Part shown: one piece after another, positions 17,662 through 27,941 of the stretch
Position numbering within the stretch: the stretch's first letter is position 1
How the letters are laid out: the number at the start of each line of letters is the position of its first letter
From: Pseudanabaena sp. FACHB-1998
Lineage (GTDB): Bacteria; Cyanobacteriota; Cyanobacteriia; Pseudanabaenales; Pseudanabaenaceae
Length of the DNA stretch: 64,000 nt
Direction of reading: 5' to 3'
Assembly (NCBI RefSeq): GCF_014696355.1
Contig: NZ_JACJQA010000026.1
Coordinates: 1 to 64,000 of the forward strand
The notes under the pieces: model-generated
Database searches by the model: none
The model's input: the letters and a program-made list of their open reading frames with translations, nothing else
What the model was told of the DNA's origin: nothing
Program-made: the position numbers and the translations under genes

Positions 17662-18901
17662 ATGAGAGGCTCTTTTTGAGAATCTCGACCTTATCTAGAC
17701 GTTCCCAAGGAAGATCTAGATCATTACGTCCTAAATGACCATAGGCGGCAACATTTTGATAGAAGCGCCCACCTCTAGTGCTGGGCAAATTCTGTAAGTC
17801 AAAATTCTTGATAATCGCCGCAGGGCGTAAATCAAAATTATCCTTAACTAGACGCAACAGGGTGTCATCATCCACCTTGCCTGTTCCAAAAGTATCAATG
17901 TGCAAACTGGTAGGACGCGCTACTCCGATCGCATAGCTAATTTGTAACTCGCACTTGCTAGCCAGACCCGCCGCCACAATATTTTTTGCCGCATAACGAG
18001 CCGCATAAGCCGCACTGCGATCGACCTTTGTGGGATCTTTGCCAGAGAAAGCACCACCACCATGTCGGGCATAGCCGCCATAGGTGTCAACAATAATTTT
18101 GCGTCCAGTCAGCCCCGAATCCCCTTGAGGTCCCCCGATCACAAACTTGCCTGTGGGGTTAACCAGATAACGAGTTTCATCGCTAGGCTTAACTGAAGTA
18201 TCGGCAAAGCTAGGCAAAACCACATGAGTCCAAAGATCAGCCTTGATTCTTTCTTGGACTTTTGCTTCTTCGCTCACCCCATCGATCGCCGCATCATGCT
18301 GCGTCGAAAGGAGAATCGTATCGATCGCTACGGGCTTATTGTTTTCATAAACTACAGTTACCTGTGTTTTGCCATCAGGACGTAAATAGGGCAAAGTGCC
18401 ATTTTTACGAACTACGGATAACTGACGAGCTAAACGGTGTGCCAAAGCGATCGGCATCGGCATAAATTCAGGAGTTTCGTCACAGGCAAACCCAAACATG
18501 ATCCCTTGGTCGCCAGCACCAACTGCCTCAAGGGCAGCATCTTCTTCTTCACCTGTGCGGGCTTCGAGGGCAACGTTAACGCCTTGAGCAATGTCAGGGG
18601 ACTGCTCATCAAGGGCTACCATTACCGCACAGCTATTTGCTGAAAAGCCGTTATCTGCGTTGGTATAACCAATTTCAGCAATTTTTTTACGAGCAATATC
18701 GACGTAATTGACATGCGCTTTTGTGGTGATTTCCCCAGTGATCAAGACCAGCCCTGTGTTGACCACAACTTCAGCAGCGACACGCGATCGCGGATCTTGA
18801 GCCAGTAGGGTATCGAGAATCGTGTCGGAAATCTGATCGCAAATTTTATCAGGATGTCCTTCAGTCACCGACTCAGATGTAAATAAGAAGCGACTAGCCA
18901 A
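17660..18901 (-). CDS. metK: S-adenosylmethionine synthetase
   Basis: Makes S-adenosylmethionine from methionine and ATP. 413 residues, normal length. Signatures: [19 protein letters not shown] near the start, [10 protein letters not shown] (about 127-136) and [19 protein letters not shown]. The start is a TTG (18899-18901): AGGAGG lies 8 bases upstream and no ATG fits. The leader has a direct repeat that may be regulatory. Opposite, across a 0.65-kb gap with three palindromes, is a YbjN-like gene, then a homocysteine-synthesis gene. Confidence 0.96.
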   Translation of the reverse strand: MASRFLFTSESVTEGHPDKICDQISDTILDTLLAQDPRSRVAAEVVVNTGLVLITGEITTKAHVNYVDIARKKIAEIGYTNADNGFSANSCAVMVALDEQSPDIAQGVNVALEARTGEEEDAALEAVGAGDQGIMFGFACDETPEFMPMPIALAHRLARQLSVVRKNGTLPYLRPDGKTQVTVVYENNKPVAIDTILLSTQHDAAIDGVSEEAKVQERIKADLWTHVVLPSFADTSVKPSDETRYLVNPTGKFVIGGPQGDSGLTGRKIIVDTYGGYARHGGGAFSGKDPTKVDRSAAYAARYAAKNIVAAGLASKCELQISYAIGVARPTSLHIDTFGTGKVDDDTLLRLVKDNFDLRPAAIIKNFDLQNLPSTRGGRFYQNVAAYGHLGRNDLDLPWERLDKVEILKKSLS

Positions 18902-18945
18902 CTATGTTTCCTCCTAAACGCAAGAAGTTAAAGGCAAATTTTTGA

Positions 18946-18968
18946 TATCTCTTAAATATATCTCTTAA
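18946..18968. promoter_or_regulatory. Direct repeat in the metK leader
   Basis: TATCTCTTAA occurs at 18946-18955 and again at 18959-18968, spaced 13 bases apart, about 45-70 bases upstream of metK. Possible operator half-sites or chance. Confidence 0.3.
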
Positions 18969-19066
18969 GATTTATCCATCATAGTACAAGGCGTTATTTC
19001 TTGATGAGCCTTTAATTGCCGCCAATTGACCGCAATATATAGCAGTGTAAGTTTTGCTTAGGACAT

Positions 19067-19121
19067 AAAACCCAAAAAGCGAGTTGCGGCGCTTCGCGCC
19101 GCAACTCGCTTTTTGGGTTTT
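19067..19121. repeat. Palindrome, 26-base perfect arms, loop TTC
   Basis: Arms 19067-19092 and 19096-19121: AAAACCCAA edge, unique AAAGCGAG, GTTGCGGCGC core; preceded by TTAGGACA. Confidence 0.95.
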
Positions 19122-19222
19122 GGTTTGTACTGGCTAACTCTTGCTTTGCTATAAGCCTAAAGAAGCTGATATTCAGGCAAAGTGTGAGAATCAGCTTTCA
19201 AGTAAGTAGCTAGGCGAAATTA

Positions 19223-19287
19223 AATATAAAAAACCAAAACCTGTGGCGCACGCGCAGCGTGCGCCACAGGTTTTGGTTTTTTATATT
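19223..19287. repeat. Palindrome, 31-base perfect arms, loop GCA
   Basis: Arms 19223-19253 and 19257-19287; best copy of the AAAACCTGTGGCGCACGC family. Confidence 0.95.
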
Positions 19288-19419
19288 ATGCCCATATACT
19301 TAGCGATCGCCGCGATCGCCAAAATGCCAAAATTAAAATATGGCTTGGAAAATGTAACTGCCTATGGGTATAGTCTGATTAACCCAACTATAGCTAGCCA
19401 GTAATGTTAGGACAAAATC

Positions 19420-19472
19420 AAAACCCAACAGATAATTGCGGCGTTTTGCGGCGCAACTATCTGTTGGGTTTT
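19420..19472. repeat. Palindrome of the AAAACCCAA family, imperfect core
   Basis: Left arm 19420-19440 and right arm 19451-19472 around GGCGTTTTGCGGC; flanked by TTAGGACA and GTCCTGA, a short outer inverted repeat. Confidence 0.85.
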
Positions 19473-19555
19473 ATGTCCTGACTTAAGTGGCGATAACTAT
19501 AACTACTTGATTGCCAAAATCACAAAAATTTTCTCAACCAATGGAGGAAAATAGC

Positions 19556-20041
19556 TTGAAATTTCAAACTACTGCTCAAGAATCCTGTTATGAAAAAGTA
19601 TTAACGTGGATGCAAGAGATATTTGACAAATGTCCCTGCGCTCGCCAAGATATTCCAGGATTAGGAATATTTGTAGGATCGGCTTTAGTAGAAGTGCTAA
19701 TTTTTCCTTGGGACGAAAATGATGCAATCATCAATACAAGATCCTATGTGGTAGTAGGAGCCGAATTAAAACCTGAACTCATGCGGTATTTGTTAGAAGA
19801 AAATGCCAAGATGATTTTTGGCGCTTTTGGCATATCTCCAGATAATGAAATTCTTTTTGAACATTCGATAGTGGGTTCAACTTGCGACCTCAAAGAATTA
19901 GCTGCATCAGTCAAAGCCGTGATGGAAATTGCTGATGAATATGACGATAAAATTGTCGATCGCTGGGGTGGTAAAAGAGCCTTAGATCGGATTCATGCTG
20001 GCACTTTGTCTAACAATGGTTGGTCATTGCCGACTTCCTAA
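19556..20041 (+). CDS. YbjN/type-III-chaperone-like protein, 161 aa
   Basis: A single domain of the YbjN / secretion-chaperone fold, with the cyanobacterial signatures GSALVEVLIFPW, SYVVVGAELKPELMRYLL, HSIVGSTCD and DRWGGKRALDR. It is cytosolic; the family is thought to bind peptides or partner proteins. The start is likely the TTG at 19556, because GGAGG lies 8 bases before it, inside a possible alternative start (ATG 19541), and homologues begin just before FQTTAQESCY. Monocistronic. Confidence 0.85.
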   Translation: MKFQTTAQESCYEKVLTWMQEIFDKCPCARQDIPGLGIFVGSALVEVLIFPWDENDAIINTRSYVVVGAELKPELMRYLLEENAKMIFGAFGISPDNEILFEHSIVGSTCDLKELAASVKAVMEIADEYDDKIVDRWGGKRALDRIHAGTLSNNGWSLPTS

Positions 20042-20101
20042 AAATTCTGAATTTTTAAAAATCCCTATATTTGACTTAAAAGACACACAGTAAAATAAAG
20101 A

Positions 20102-20148
20102 ACCAGATTTTTTAAAGCGTAGCGAAGCCACACTCCAAAAAATCTGGT
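20102..20148. repeat. Inverted repeat between co-directional genes
   Basis: ACCAGATTTTTT (20102-20113) pairs with 20137-20148; the loop holds GCGTAGCGAAGCCAC. May terminate the upstream gene. Confidence 0.65.
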
Positions 20149-20178
20149 CAAGCCCTAATCGCCATCTAGCCCAGTTTT

Positions 20179-21345
20179 ATGTCCCAAACGATCGCCGATA
20201 TTAATGCCAAAATTCAAGCAGGCAAGGCTAAGGTCTTAACTGCTACCGAACTCAAAGCCCTTGTAGCCAAGATCGGGGTCACCCAAGCGACAAAGCAAGT
20301 AGATGTGATCGTGACAGGCACATTCGAGCCAATGGAATCATCGGGAGCGGTGATTAATTTGGGGCATACCGATCCGCCGATTAAAATTCGGACTTGCTGG
20401 ATTGACGGTGTACCGGCCTATGCAGGATTTGGCGCAGTTGATATTTATTTGGGCGCAACCCAAGAAGCCGATCCTAGTGATGAAATGCCCCTAAATCGGG
20501 GTGGTGGGCATGTAATTGCGGATTTAATTGCTGGTAAAACGGTGAGCTTTAAGGCGATCGGGCATCCTAATGATTGTTATCCTCGCGCCAACTTTGAAAC
20601 CACAATTACTAAAGATTCAATTAATCAGTTCTATCTCTTTAATCCTCGTAATCTCTATCAAAACTTTATTGTCGGCGTAAACGGCGGCGAAGAAACTTTA
20701 TATACCTATTTGGGCCCACTCCAACCTCGCTTAGGCAATGCTGTATATTCCAATCCGGGGGCTATTTCTCCCCTATGGAATGATCCTGATTTGCAATTGA
20801 TTGGCATTGGCACAAGGATTTTTATGGGAGGTGGTGTTGGTTATGTGGCTTGGGAAGGAACTCAGCACTTCCCCTTGCAAAAGCGTTTAGACAATCGAAC
20901 TCCTATTGGTCCCGCAGCTACGCTCGCCTTGATCGGTGATGCGAAGCAGATGACTCCCGAATGGGTGAGGGGTTGCTATTTTCGGAATTATGGTGCGTCT
21001 CTGATGATGGGCGTTGCTGTGCCATTACCTGTAATTAATGAAGAGGTGGTAGCGAGAGCCTCGGTAATGGATCAGGAATTGGTCGCGCCTGTAATTGACT
21101 TTTCGATTCCTCGCCGTGTCCGCCCAATTTTCGGTTCCGTATCCTACGCTCAATTAAAGTCTGGCAAAATAGCGATCGCTGGTACAACGGTTCGCACGGC
21201 TCCACTGGCGAGTATGCATTTATCCGAAGAGGCGGCTAAAACTCTTAAGGATTGGATTGTTAAAGGAGAATTTACGCTTACGGAGCCTGTGGCGATGTTG
21301 CCAAGCGATCGCACCTTCTTACCGCAAGATGTACGAGGCTTTTAA
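20179..21345 (+). CDS. DUF39 homocysteine-biosynthesis protein (aspartate-semialdehyde sulfurtransferase family)
   Basis: 388 residues covering the DUF39 region: TGTFEPMESSGAVINLGHTD (about 46-65), IRTCWIDG, LIAGKTVSFKAIG, a Cys in NDCYPRANFET (Cys133) and SQPR-type C-terminal SYAQLKSG. In methanogens this family makes homocysteine from aspartate semialdehyde using two Cys. One of them aligns with Cys133; the position of the other appears to be Glu/Ser (MESSG), so the mechanism may differ (inference). No CBS or ferredoxin domain is present. The proximity of metK supports a sulfur amino acid role. Confidence 0.85.
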   Translation: MSQTIADINAKIQAGKAKVLTATELKALVAKIGVTQATKQVDVIVTGTFEPMESSGAVINLGHTDPPIKIRTCWIDGVPAYAGFGAVDIYLGATQEADPSDEMPLNRGGGHVIADLIAGKTVSFKAIGHPNDCYPRANFETTITKDSINQFYLFNPRNLYQNFIVGVNGGEETLYTYLGPLQPRLGNAVYSNPGAISPLWNDPDLQLIGIGTRIFMGGGVGYVAWEGTQHFPLQKRLDNRTPIGPAATLALIGDAKQMTPEWVRGCYFRNYGASLMMGVAVPLPVINEEVVARASVMDQELVAPVIDFSIPRRVRPIFGSVSYAQLKSGKIAIAGTTVRTAPLASMHLSEEAAKTLKDWIVKGEFTLTEPVAMLPSDRTFLPQDVRGF

Positions 21346-21353
21346 TCCTCAAG

Positions 21354-21392
21354 AAATTTCCAAAGGTTTGCTTTGCAGACCTTTGGAAATTT
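21354..21392. repeat. Palindrome, AAGAAATTT edge family, loop TTT
   Basis: Arms 21354-21371 and 21375-21392 with one mismatch; lies 9 bases after the DUF39 stop. Confidence 0.8.
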
Positions 21393-21401
21393 TTAAATCC
21401 T

Positions 21402-21442
21402 CAAAAAAGAAGAGAATCGCTAAGCGATTCTCTTCTTTTTTG
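21402..21442. terminator. Palindrome, 19-base perfect arms, loop TAA
   Basis: Arms 21402-21420 and 21424-21442 end in T6, a good intrinsic terminator for the DUF39 gene. Confidence 0.8.
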
Positions 21443-21463
21443 GGGGCAAGAGTTAGCCATTAC

Positions 21464-21516
21464 AAACCCAAAGATGGAGTTGCGGCGCTTCGCGCCGCAA
21501 CTCCATCTTTGGGTTT
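21464..21516. repeat. Palindrome, 25-base perfect arms, loop TTC
   Basis: AAACCCAA edge, unique AGATGGA, GTTGCGGCGC core. Confidence 0.95.
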
Positions 21517-21517
21517 T

Positions 21518-21548
21518 AAAAGCAATATGGCATAGCCATTTTGCTTTT
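21518..21548. repeat. Palindrome with ATGGC core, loop ATA
   Basis: Arms 21518-21531 and 21535-21548, one mismatch; next to the groL 3' end. Confidence 0.75.
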
Positions 21549-21566
21549 TGGGGATGAGGACGATGA

Positions 21567-23234
<1,668 letters not shown>

Positions 23235-23328
23235 TTAGTAAGTTGGTAATTTGTAATTGAGCTTTTGGCTCTTTTAATGTTTTCTCTATGAGAGCTTTTC
23301 AAAGTTAATAGCTAACAGCTATTAGCCT

Positions 23329-23640
23329 CTATTCAACGATCGCTAAAATATCTCTTTCGGCAAGTAGCAAATAATCTACGCTGTCAATTTTGACTTCAGT
23401 GCCTGCATATTTGGAGTACAAAACTTTGTCGCCTGCTTTTACTTCAAGAGCAACACGGCTGCCTTTATCGTTGCGAGAGCCTGGCCCTACAGCAGTTACT
23501 TCGCCAACTTGAGGCTTTTCTTGGGCTGTGTCTGGCAAGAAAATACCGCCTACTGTTTTTTCTTCTTTAGTTGCTACTTTAACCAATAGGCGATCGCCTA
23601 GGGGTTGTAATGTACCTGCATTTAAAGTTAATGATGCCAC
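23329..23640 (-). CDS. groS: Co-chaperonin GroES
   Basis: 103 aa, full length; caps the GroEL ring. [22 protein letters not shown] (15-36), the mobile loop GGIFLPDT and [17 protein letters not shown] are standard. The start is GTG (23638-23640), set by AAGGAGG about 9 bases upstream; no other in-frame start fits. First gene of the groESL operon. Confidence 0.97.
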   Translation of the reverse strand: MASLTLNAGTLQPLGDRLLVKVATKEEKTVGGIFLPDTAQEKPQVGEVTAVGPGSRNDKGSRVALEVKAGDKVLYSKYAGTEVKIDSVDYLLLAERDILAIVE

Positions 23641-23724
23641 TGTGCTATACCTCCTTAGAATCTAATCAGAGTGGACGTTGCAGCAGTAATCCAAGGTTGT
23701 AATTTGGGTCACTAGTTGCGTGCT

Positions 23725-23751
23725 TTAGCACTCTATCTCACTGAGTGCTAA
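23725..23751. promoter_or_regulatory. CIRCE operator upstream of groESL
   Basis: TTAGCACTC (23725-23733), nine bases, GAGTGCTAA (23743-23751): an exact consensus CIRCE, the binding site of the heat-shock repressor HrcA. It lies about 85 bases upstream of groS, so groESL is very probably HrcA-controlled. The hrcA gene is not in the window. Confidence 0.97.
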
Positions 23752-24270
23752 TATACTGCGAAATGACTAGGGCAGTAGATCGGCTTACCGTACATTCTTG
23801 TTTGTAATCCTGAATAATTTGGGAAAGTGCGCTCAAAGGGGGAGGCTCTCTCAAATTACCGCTTGCGAATGCTTTGTGGAGTACAGATAAATTTTGAGAA
23901 AGCTGACAAAGACAGCGTTCTCAAAATTTATCGGGGTTTTAAGAAAGCGCAAAGGGCTGGATTGTCGGGACAACCAATAAATAACATTTGTATAACTTCT
24001 ATATATCTTTTGAATAACAATTTTGGTGGTTATCTATCTTTTCAAAAAACAAAAAGAATGAATAATGATAGACAGGAAAATTATTATTAAAGGTTTAGCT
24101 AAAAATCACTTTAAATTAATTAGAGTTATAAAAATAAGACTATATAAACAATTAATTATAAATAGTTGATTGTTAAAAACAAAATAATATTCTTTTTCTC
24201 TAAACTTTTTATATGCAATTCTGCTTATCATTTAACTCGTCGCTAGATATTACTAAAGGAGTAATTTTTT
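23752..24270. other. 519-base gap; element copy 2 and AT-rich DNA
   Basis: From the CIRCE side: two-hairpin element copy 2 (23806-23960), then very AT-rich DNA to the Shine-Dalgarno AAAGGAG (24255-24261) of the next gene. No gene is seen. Confidence 0.65.
23806..23960. repeat. Two-hairpin dispersed element, copy 2 (diverged)
   Basis: Shares with copy 1 (3959-4133), in the same order, AATAATTTG, GAAAG, CTCAAATTA, GCTTTGTGG, AGATAAATTTT, TCAAAATTTATC and the tail GGTTTTAAGAAAGCGCAAAG. Its first hairpin is decayed; the second still pairs (GATAAATTTTGAGAA with TTCTCAAAATTTATC). Confidence 0.75.
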
Positions 24271-25575
24271 ATGTTCTGGACAGCAGATCGGATTTACTCT
24301 CAAGGCATTGAACAGGCTCAAAAAAGAATCTATGAATTCTTTTTGGATATCGTGCGACAGAAATCCCCAGAAGTAGTGTTAGCAGAATTTAAACACTTAT
24401 TCATCAACTTTGGCGATCGCCGAAATCCTGAAATATTACAAGCTCTCGACCAGATTTTAACAGCTTATAACGAGAAAGAGTTTTTCTATACTTTAAGAAG
24501 ATGCTGTTACATTCTCATTAACAACTGGTCAGTCAGTAGTAATCGTATTTATATTCAATACCTCATTGATCTATTTCATCATCCCTCGATTTCCAAAAAG
24601 ACTAATTCTAGCAAACTAAAAACTCTAAGGATTTGGTTGCAGCTATTTATTGATAGCGAAGATTTTCAATATTTAAAACTATTTACTTTATATCTTGATG
24701 GTGATAACAGAGAGGAGCGTAATTGGAGCGATCGCTTTGCTTCTTACCTATTGGCATATCACTACACTAATCCGACTAGTTCGTTGGAGCAAAGACAGGC
24801 TGCTAACTTATTAGCCTATAAGATGAAGGAGAAATTCAAGTTTGACTTGGCGATGTATACTGCCAGAATTGGAGGGGTAGATAGACAACATGGGACTATT
24901 AATAACCCCACTAGTTTGAGTGATAATGTTATTAATTTAGTTACATTGTTGTTAACTAAGAAGAGTGTGTTAAATTGCCAAGATTTGTCTAGTCAGTTTG
25001 TTAAAAAGAGCAGTCAAGTTTTATATTCTGACTATAAAATCCATCTTTTAAAGTATCTTGACTTTTCGATTGCTGATGCGGAAATATCGGAAACGGTACA
25101 AAACAAAATTTATGATAGTTTGTGGCAACTAAAAGCCGAACGTCATGATTTTTGTCCTAATTCTGCTTTGATTTTAAGGACTTCTAAGCATTTAATCCAC
25201 GATATTACAATTAGCGATCGCGGACATCCCACAGAGTTATTTAATATTTTATTGCATCATACAAATCCCCTAAATCTTGTGGTCTTATTGCTCAAGATTT
25301 TGTTGATTAATGATGCGATTCGCCCATATCTAGAGTTGAAAATTGCTTCGATTATTAAATATTACAGTCGATATAGTGAGTCGAAATGTAAGTCGGTCAT
25401 CGCCTTTATTGATATGTTGAATATTGCGCTAGCGCTTTATGCTGGTGAAACTCGCTATAACATTGTGAGAATGAATCCTTATGTAAGTGATGACAAAAAT
25501 ACTGATGATACGGATTCTCTAATTTCTCAATTTGATATGCAGGAATATCGGATTTTTTCTCAAGCAATTAGCTAA
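24271..25575 (+). CDS. Uncharacterised helical protein, 434 aa
   Basis: Not recognised. No signal peptide, membrane span or catalytic motif was seen; the predicted character is all-helical with many aromatic and leucine positions. Segments like FFLDIVRQKSPEVVLAEF and GGVDRQHGTINNPTSL stand out. A well-placed AAAGGAG (24255-24261) supports the ATG at 24271. HIP1 sites and ordinary codon use suggest a resident gene. A 31-base palindrome just after the stop may act as terminator. Probably a conserved cyanobacterial family. Confidence 0.8.
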   Translation: MFWTADRIYSQGIEQAQKRIYEFFLDIVRQKSPEVVLAEFKHLFINFGDRRNPEILQALDQILTAYNEKEFFYTLRRCCYILINNWSVSSNRIYIQYLIDLFHHPSISKKTNSSKLKTLRIWLQLFIDSEDFQYLKLFTLYLDGDNREERNWSDRFASYLLAYHYTNPTSSLEQRQAANLLAYKMKEKFKFDLAMYTARIGGVDRQHGTINNPTSLSDNVINLVTLLLTKKSVLNCQDLSSQFVKKSSQVLYSDYKIHLLKYLDFSIADAEISETVQNKIYDSLWQLKAERHDFCPNSALILRTSKHLIHDITISDRGHPTELFNILLHHTNPLNLVVLLLKILLINDAIRPYLELKIASIIKYYSRYSESKCKSVIAFIDMLNIALALYAGETRYNIVRMNPYVSDDKNTDDTDSLISQFDMQEYRIFSQAIS

Positions 25576-25640
25576 GTAGCAATAACTTAAAAGAGAGAGG
25601 CGGCGCACTGCGCCGCCTCTCTCTTTTAAGTTATTGCTAC
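25576..25640. terminator. Shared convergent palindrome, 31-base perfect arms, loop ACT
   Basis: Arms 25576-25606 and 25610-25640; GAGAGGCGGCGC core. It ends inside the stop codon of the DUF29 gene. Confidence 0.9.
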
Positions 25641-26134
25641 TATTCAGGCAAATAATCTTCATCTAAAACTTGAGATGCTGCGAAAGGAGATGTAACAGGA
25701 AAAGCATCTACGGCGATACCTGTCTCCACTGAAGCGAGTTTTCTTGCCTCTAGATAGACATCAGCGAACTCTTCTAGGAAATATCTTTTGAGGCTAGGGC
25801 TATTTTTAAAAGCCTTGTGGATTCTTTGACGGTGTTCGACTATGGTGAAGCGCCAACTATTAGATCTTTTGTCGGGTTGGTATTGATATTTGAGTAAGTG
25901 CATGAGCAAAATTTTGAGATTACTTTCTAACGCTTGTTTTTGGCTATTACTCATGTCTTCAATTTCTTCAAGCAAATTCTCTAAATCTAAATCCTTAAGA
26001 TTGCCCTCACGCAGTAGTTCTAAAGCTTTCTCGATCCATAGACAAAAATCTTGTTCATAGAGATCGTGATGGGATATTGCTTGTTGAGGTTGAGCTTGAT
26101 TTTCTGCTTGAGTTGTGTCAGAGGCGATCGCCAT
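25640..26134 (-). CDS. DUF29 protein, 164 aa
   Basis: A DUF29 domain from about residue 22: LYEQDFCLWIEKALELLREG, then LDLENLLEEIEDMSNSQKQA, LLMHLLKYQYQPDKRSNSWRF and a C-terminal helix pair. DUF29 proteins are small helical bundles, abundant in cyanobacteria and often near mobile or toxin loci; function unknown. Related to the gene at 61888. The extra N-terminal part is Gln/Ala-rich. ATG at 26134. Convergent with the unknown helical protein. Confidence 0.9.
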   Translation of the reverse strand: MAIASDTTQAENQAQPQQAISHHDLYEQDFCLWIEKALELLREGNLKDLDLENLLEEIEDMSNSQKQALESNLKILLMHLLKYQYQPDKRSNSWRFTIVEHRQRIHKAFKNSPSLKRYFLEEFADVYLEARKLASVETGIAVDAFPVTSPFAASQVLDEDYLPE

Positions 26135-26191
26135 ATCTATTCACCCTTATCTATGCTCTTAGTAGTTCAATTATAGCGCTAGCAAAATATC

Positions 26192-26240
26192 CAAATAAAA
26201 AAGAGAAGCGGCGCTTTGCACCGCTTCTCTTTTTTATTTG
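26192..26240. terminator. Terminator of the aldehyde dehydrogenase gene, 20-base arms
   Basis: Arms 26192-26211 and 26221-26240 with loop CGCTTTGCA; it covers the stop of the next gene. Confidence 0.8.
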
Positions 26241-27658
26241 ATAAATTTTTTCAAGCTGTCTAGAGACATTGTGTAGGGAGGATAGCGCCACTTTAGGTCA
26301 AAGCGGAAGGAATTTTTGAGAACGCTCTTGCGATGGGAAAAGGTATCAAAACTTGCCTTGCCGTGATAGCCACCCATACCACTATCACCAACGCCGCCAA
26401 AGGGAAGTTCAGGATTAGCGAGATGCATGATCGCATCGTTGAAACAGCCACCACCAAAGGAAACTTCTTGGAGAATACGCTCTTGATTTTGCTTGTTGTT
26501 GGAAAATAGATAGAGCGCAAGCGGCTTCGGTTGAGCATTGACAAAGGCGATCGCCTCGGAAAATTGGTCATATTCTAAAATTGGCAAAATCGGTCCAAAG
26601 ATTTCTTCAGCCATGATTTTGGAATTAGGTGAAACTTCGTCAATGAGTGTAGGCGCGATAAAGCGATCGCCTTTATCACTTTGTCCACCAATGAGAATTT
26701 TGCTTTCACTTTTACTTTGATCGATTAGATTAAAGAGGCGATCAAATTGGCGATCGTTGACGATCCGCCCAAAATCTGGAGTTTGTTGAGGATGATCACC
26801 AAAGAAAGTTTTGACATAAGCAACTAACTTCTCAATCAAAATTGGCTTAATCTTTTTTTGAATTAATAGATAATCGGGCGCAACACAGGTTTGTCCTGCA
26901 TTATAGAATTTCCCCCAGATAATTCGCTTGGCTGCGATATCCAAATCACAATCGGAATCAATGATACAAGGGCTTTTGCCCCCCAGTTCTAAGGTAACTG
27001 GTGTGAGATGCTTGGCGGCAGCTTCCATTACGATTTTGCCGATCGCTGTGCCACCTGTAAAAAAGATATGGTCAAATTTTTCGGTAAGTAAGGCTTGATT
27101 AGTTTCGATGCCGCCTTCGATGGCAAGTACAAAATTGGGATCGAAGTTTTCGTTAATGATTTTAGCGATCGCCTTTGAGGTATTTGGTGTATTCTCCGAT
27201 GGCTTGAGGATAGCGCAATTACCTGCGGCGATCGCGCCAATTAAAGGCTGAATCGTGAGAACAAAGGGATAGTTCCAAGGGGCAATGATGAGGACTACGC
27301 CCAAAGGTTCTGTATAGATGTAACTGGAACTAGGGAAGAGATTGATCGGTGTGCCGACCTTGAGAGGCTTCATCCAAGACTTTAGATGTTTGATGGCATA
27401 TTTAATTTCCGAAAGAGTGCCTAAAACTTCGCTTCCATAGGCTTCGATCGCAGGTTTTCGCAGATCGGCATGAAGGGCATCCAGAATTAGCTGATCATTC
27501 TTTTGAATTATATCTAAAAGCTTCTGAAGTTGAGCAACCCGAAAATCATAGCTTTTGGTTTTACCAGTGGCAAAAAAAGCGCGTTGTTTGGCGATCGCCT
27601 CTTGAACATTAATGTCCGTTGGATTGCTCGTGGGATTACTTGTTGGGATTGCGACCAT
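26234..27658 (-). CDS. Aldehyde dehydrogenase, class-3-like, 474 aa
   Basis: Oxidises aldehydes to acids with NAD(P). A single ALDH domain: PWNYPFVLTIQPLIGAIAAGN (about 126-146), the glycine motif FFTGGTAIG, catalytic Glu in TLELGGKSPC, catalytic Cys in NAGQTCVAPD, and a C-terminal ending typical of class 3 (NPELPFGGVGDSGMGGYHG). In cyanobacteria the relative oxidises fatty or apocarotenoid aldehydes; the substrate here is inferred. The N-terminus carries a short TSNP duplication. ATG at 27658. Confidence 0.92.
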   Translation of the reverse strand: MVAIPTSNPTSNPTDINVQEAIAKQRAFFATGKTKSYDFRVAQLQKLLDIIQKNDQLILDALHADLRKPAIEAYGSEVLGTLSEIKYAIKHLKSWMKPLKVGTPINLFPSSSYIYTEPLGVVLIIAPWNYPFVLTIQPLIGAIAAGNCAILKPSENTPNTSKAIAKIINENFDPNFVLAIEGGIETNQALLTEKFDHIFFTGGTAIGKIVMEAAAKHLTPVTLELGGKSPCIIDSDCDLDIAAKRIIWGKFYNAGQTCVAPDYLLIQKKIKPILIEKLVAYVKTFFGDHPQQTPDFGRIVNDRQFDRLFNLIDQSKSESKILIGGQSDKGDRFIAPTLIDEVSPNSKIMAEEIFGPILPILEYDQFSEAIAFVNAQPKPLALYLFSNNKQNQERILQEVSFGGGCFNDAIMHLANPELPFGGVGDSGMGGYHGKASFDTFSHRKSVLKNSFRFDLKWRYPPYTMSLDSLKKFIK

Positions 27659-27729
27659 AGTTTTGTAATTTCCGTAAAATTGCTTCTACCTAAAGGTTAA
27701 CCTACATCACTTTGCGATCGCGCCTAAAC

Positions 27730-27780
27730 CAAGAAAATTTTTGAAAGTGCTGCGATGTAACACTTTTAAAAATTTTCTTG
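27730..27780. repeat. Palindrome of CAAGAAAAT family in a divergent gap
   Basis: CAAGAAAATTTTTGAAAGTG (27730-27749) pairs with 27761-27780 with one mismatch; the core CTGCGATGTAA has decayed. Confidence 0.8.
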
Positions 27781-27941
27781 TAGTTCGTTTGATTGGTAAT
27801 TGCTGTATGTTAATTTTTAACTTATATAACCTATAAGTAGTTCAGTGCTTGTGTCGCACGCTCTGGGGGCAACATAAGATTCTAGGTTTTAAATTTACTC
27901 TGAGCTACTTATTCAACAGCCTATGAATAGTACAGAAAACT

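Larger units (their letters stand above)
18902..19555. other. 654-base divergent gap with three palindromes
   Basis: Holds the metK leader and palindromes at 19067-19121, 19223-19287 and 19420-19472. No SAM-riboswitch-like fold was recognised and no gene is seen. Confidence 0.6.

Noticed and set aside
18902-19066. SAM riboswitch upstream of metK
   Set aside because: No multi-stem junction or conserved core was recognised by eye; a covariance search would settle it.
21257-21535. 92-codon frame after the DUF39 gene
   Set aside because: Runs out of the DUF39 gene in another frame and through three palindromes; no Shine-Dalgarno.
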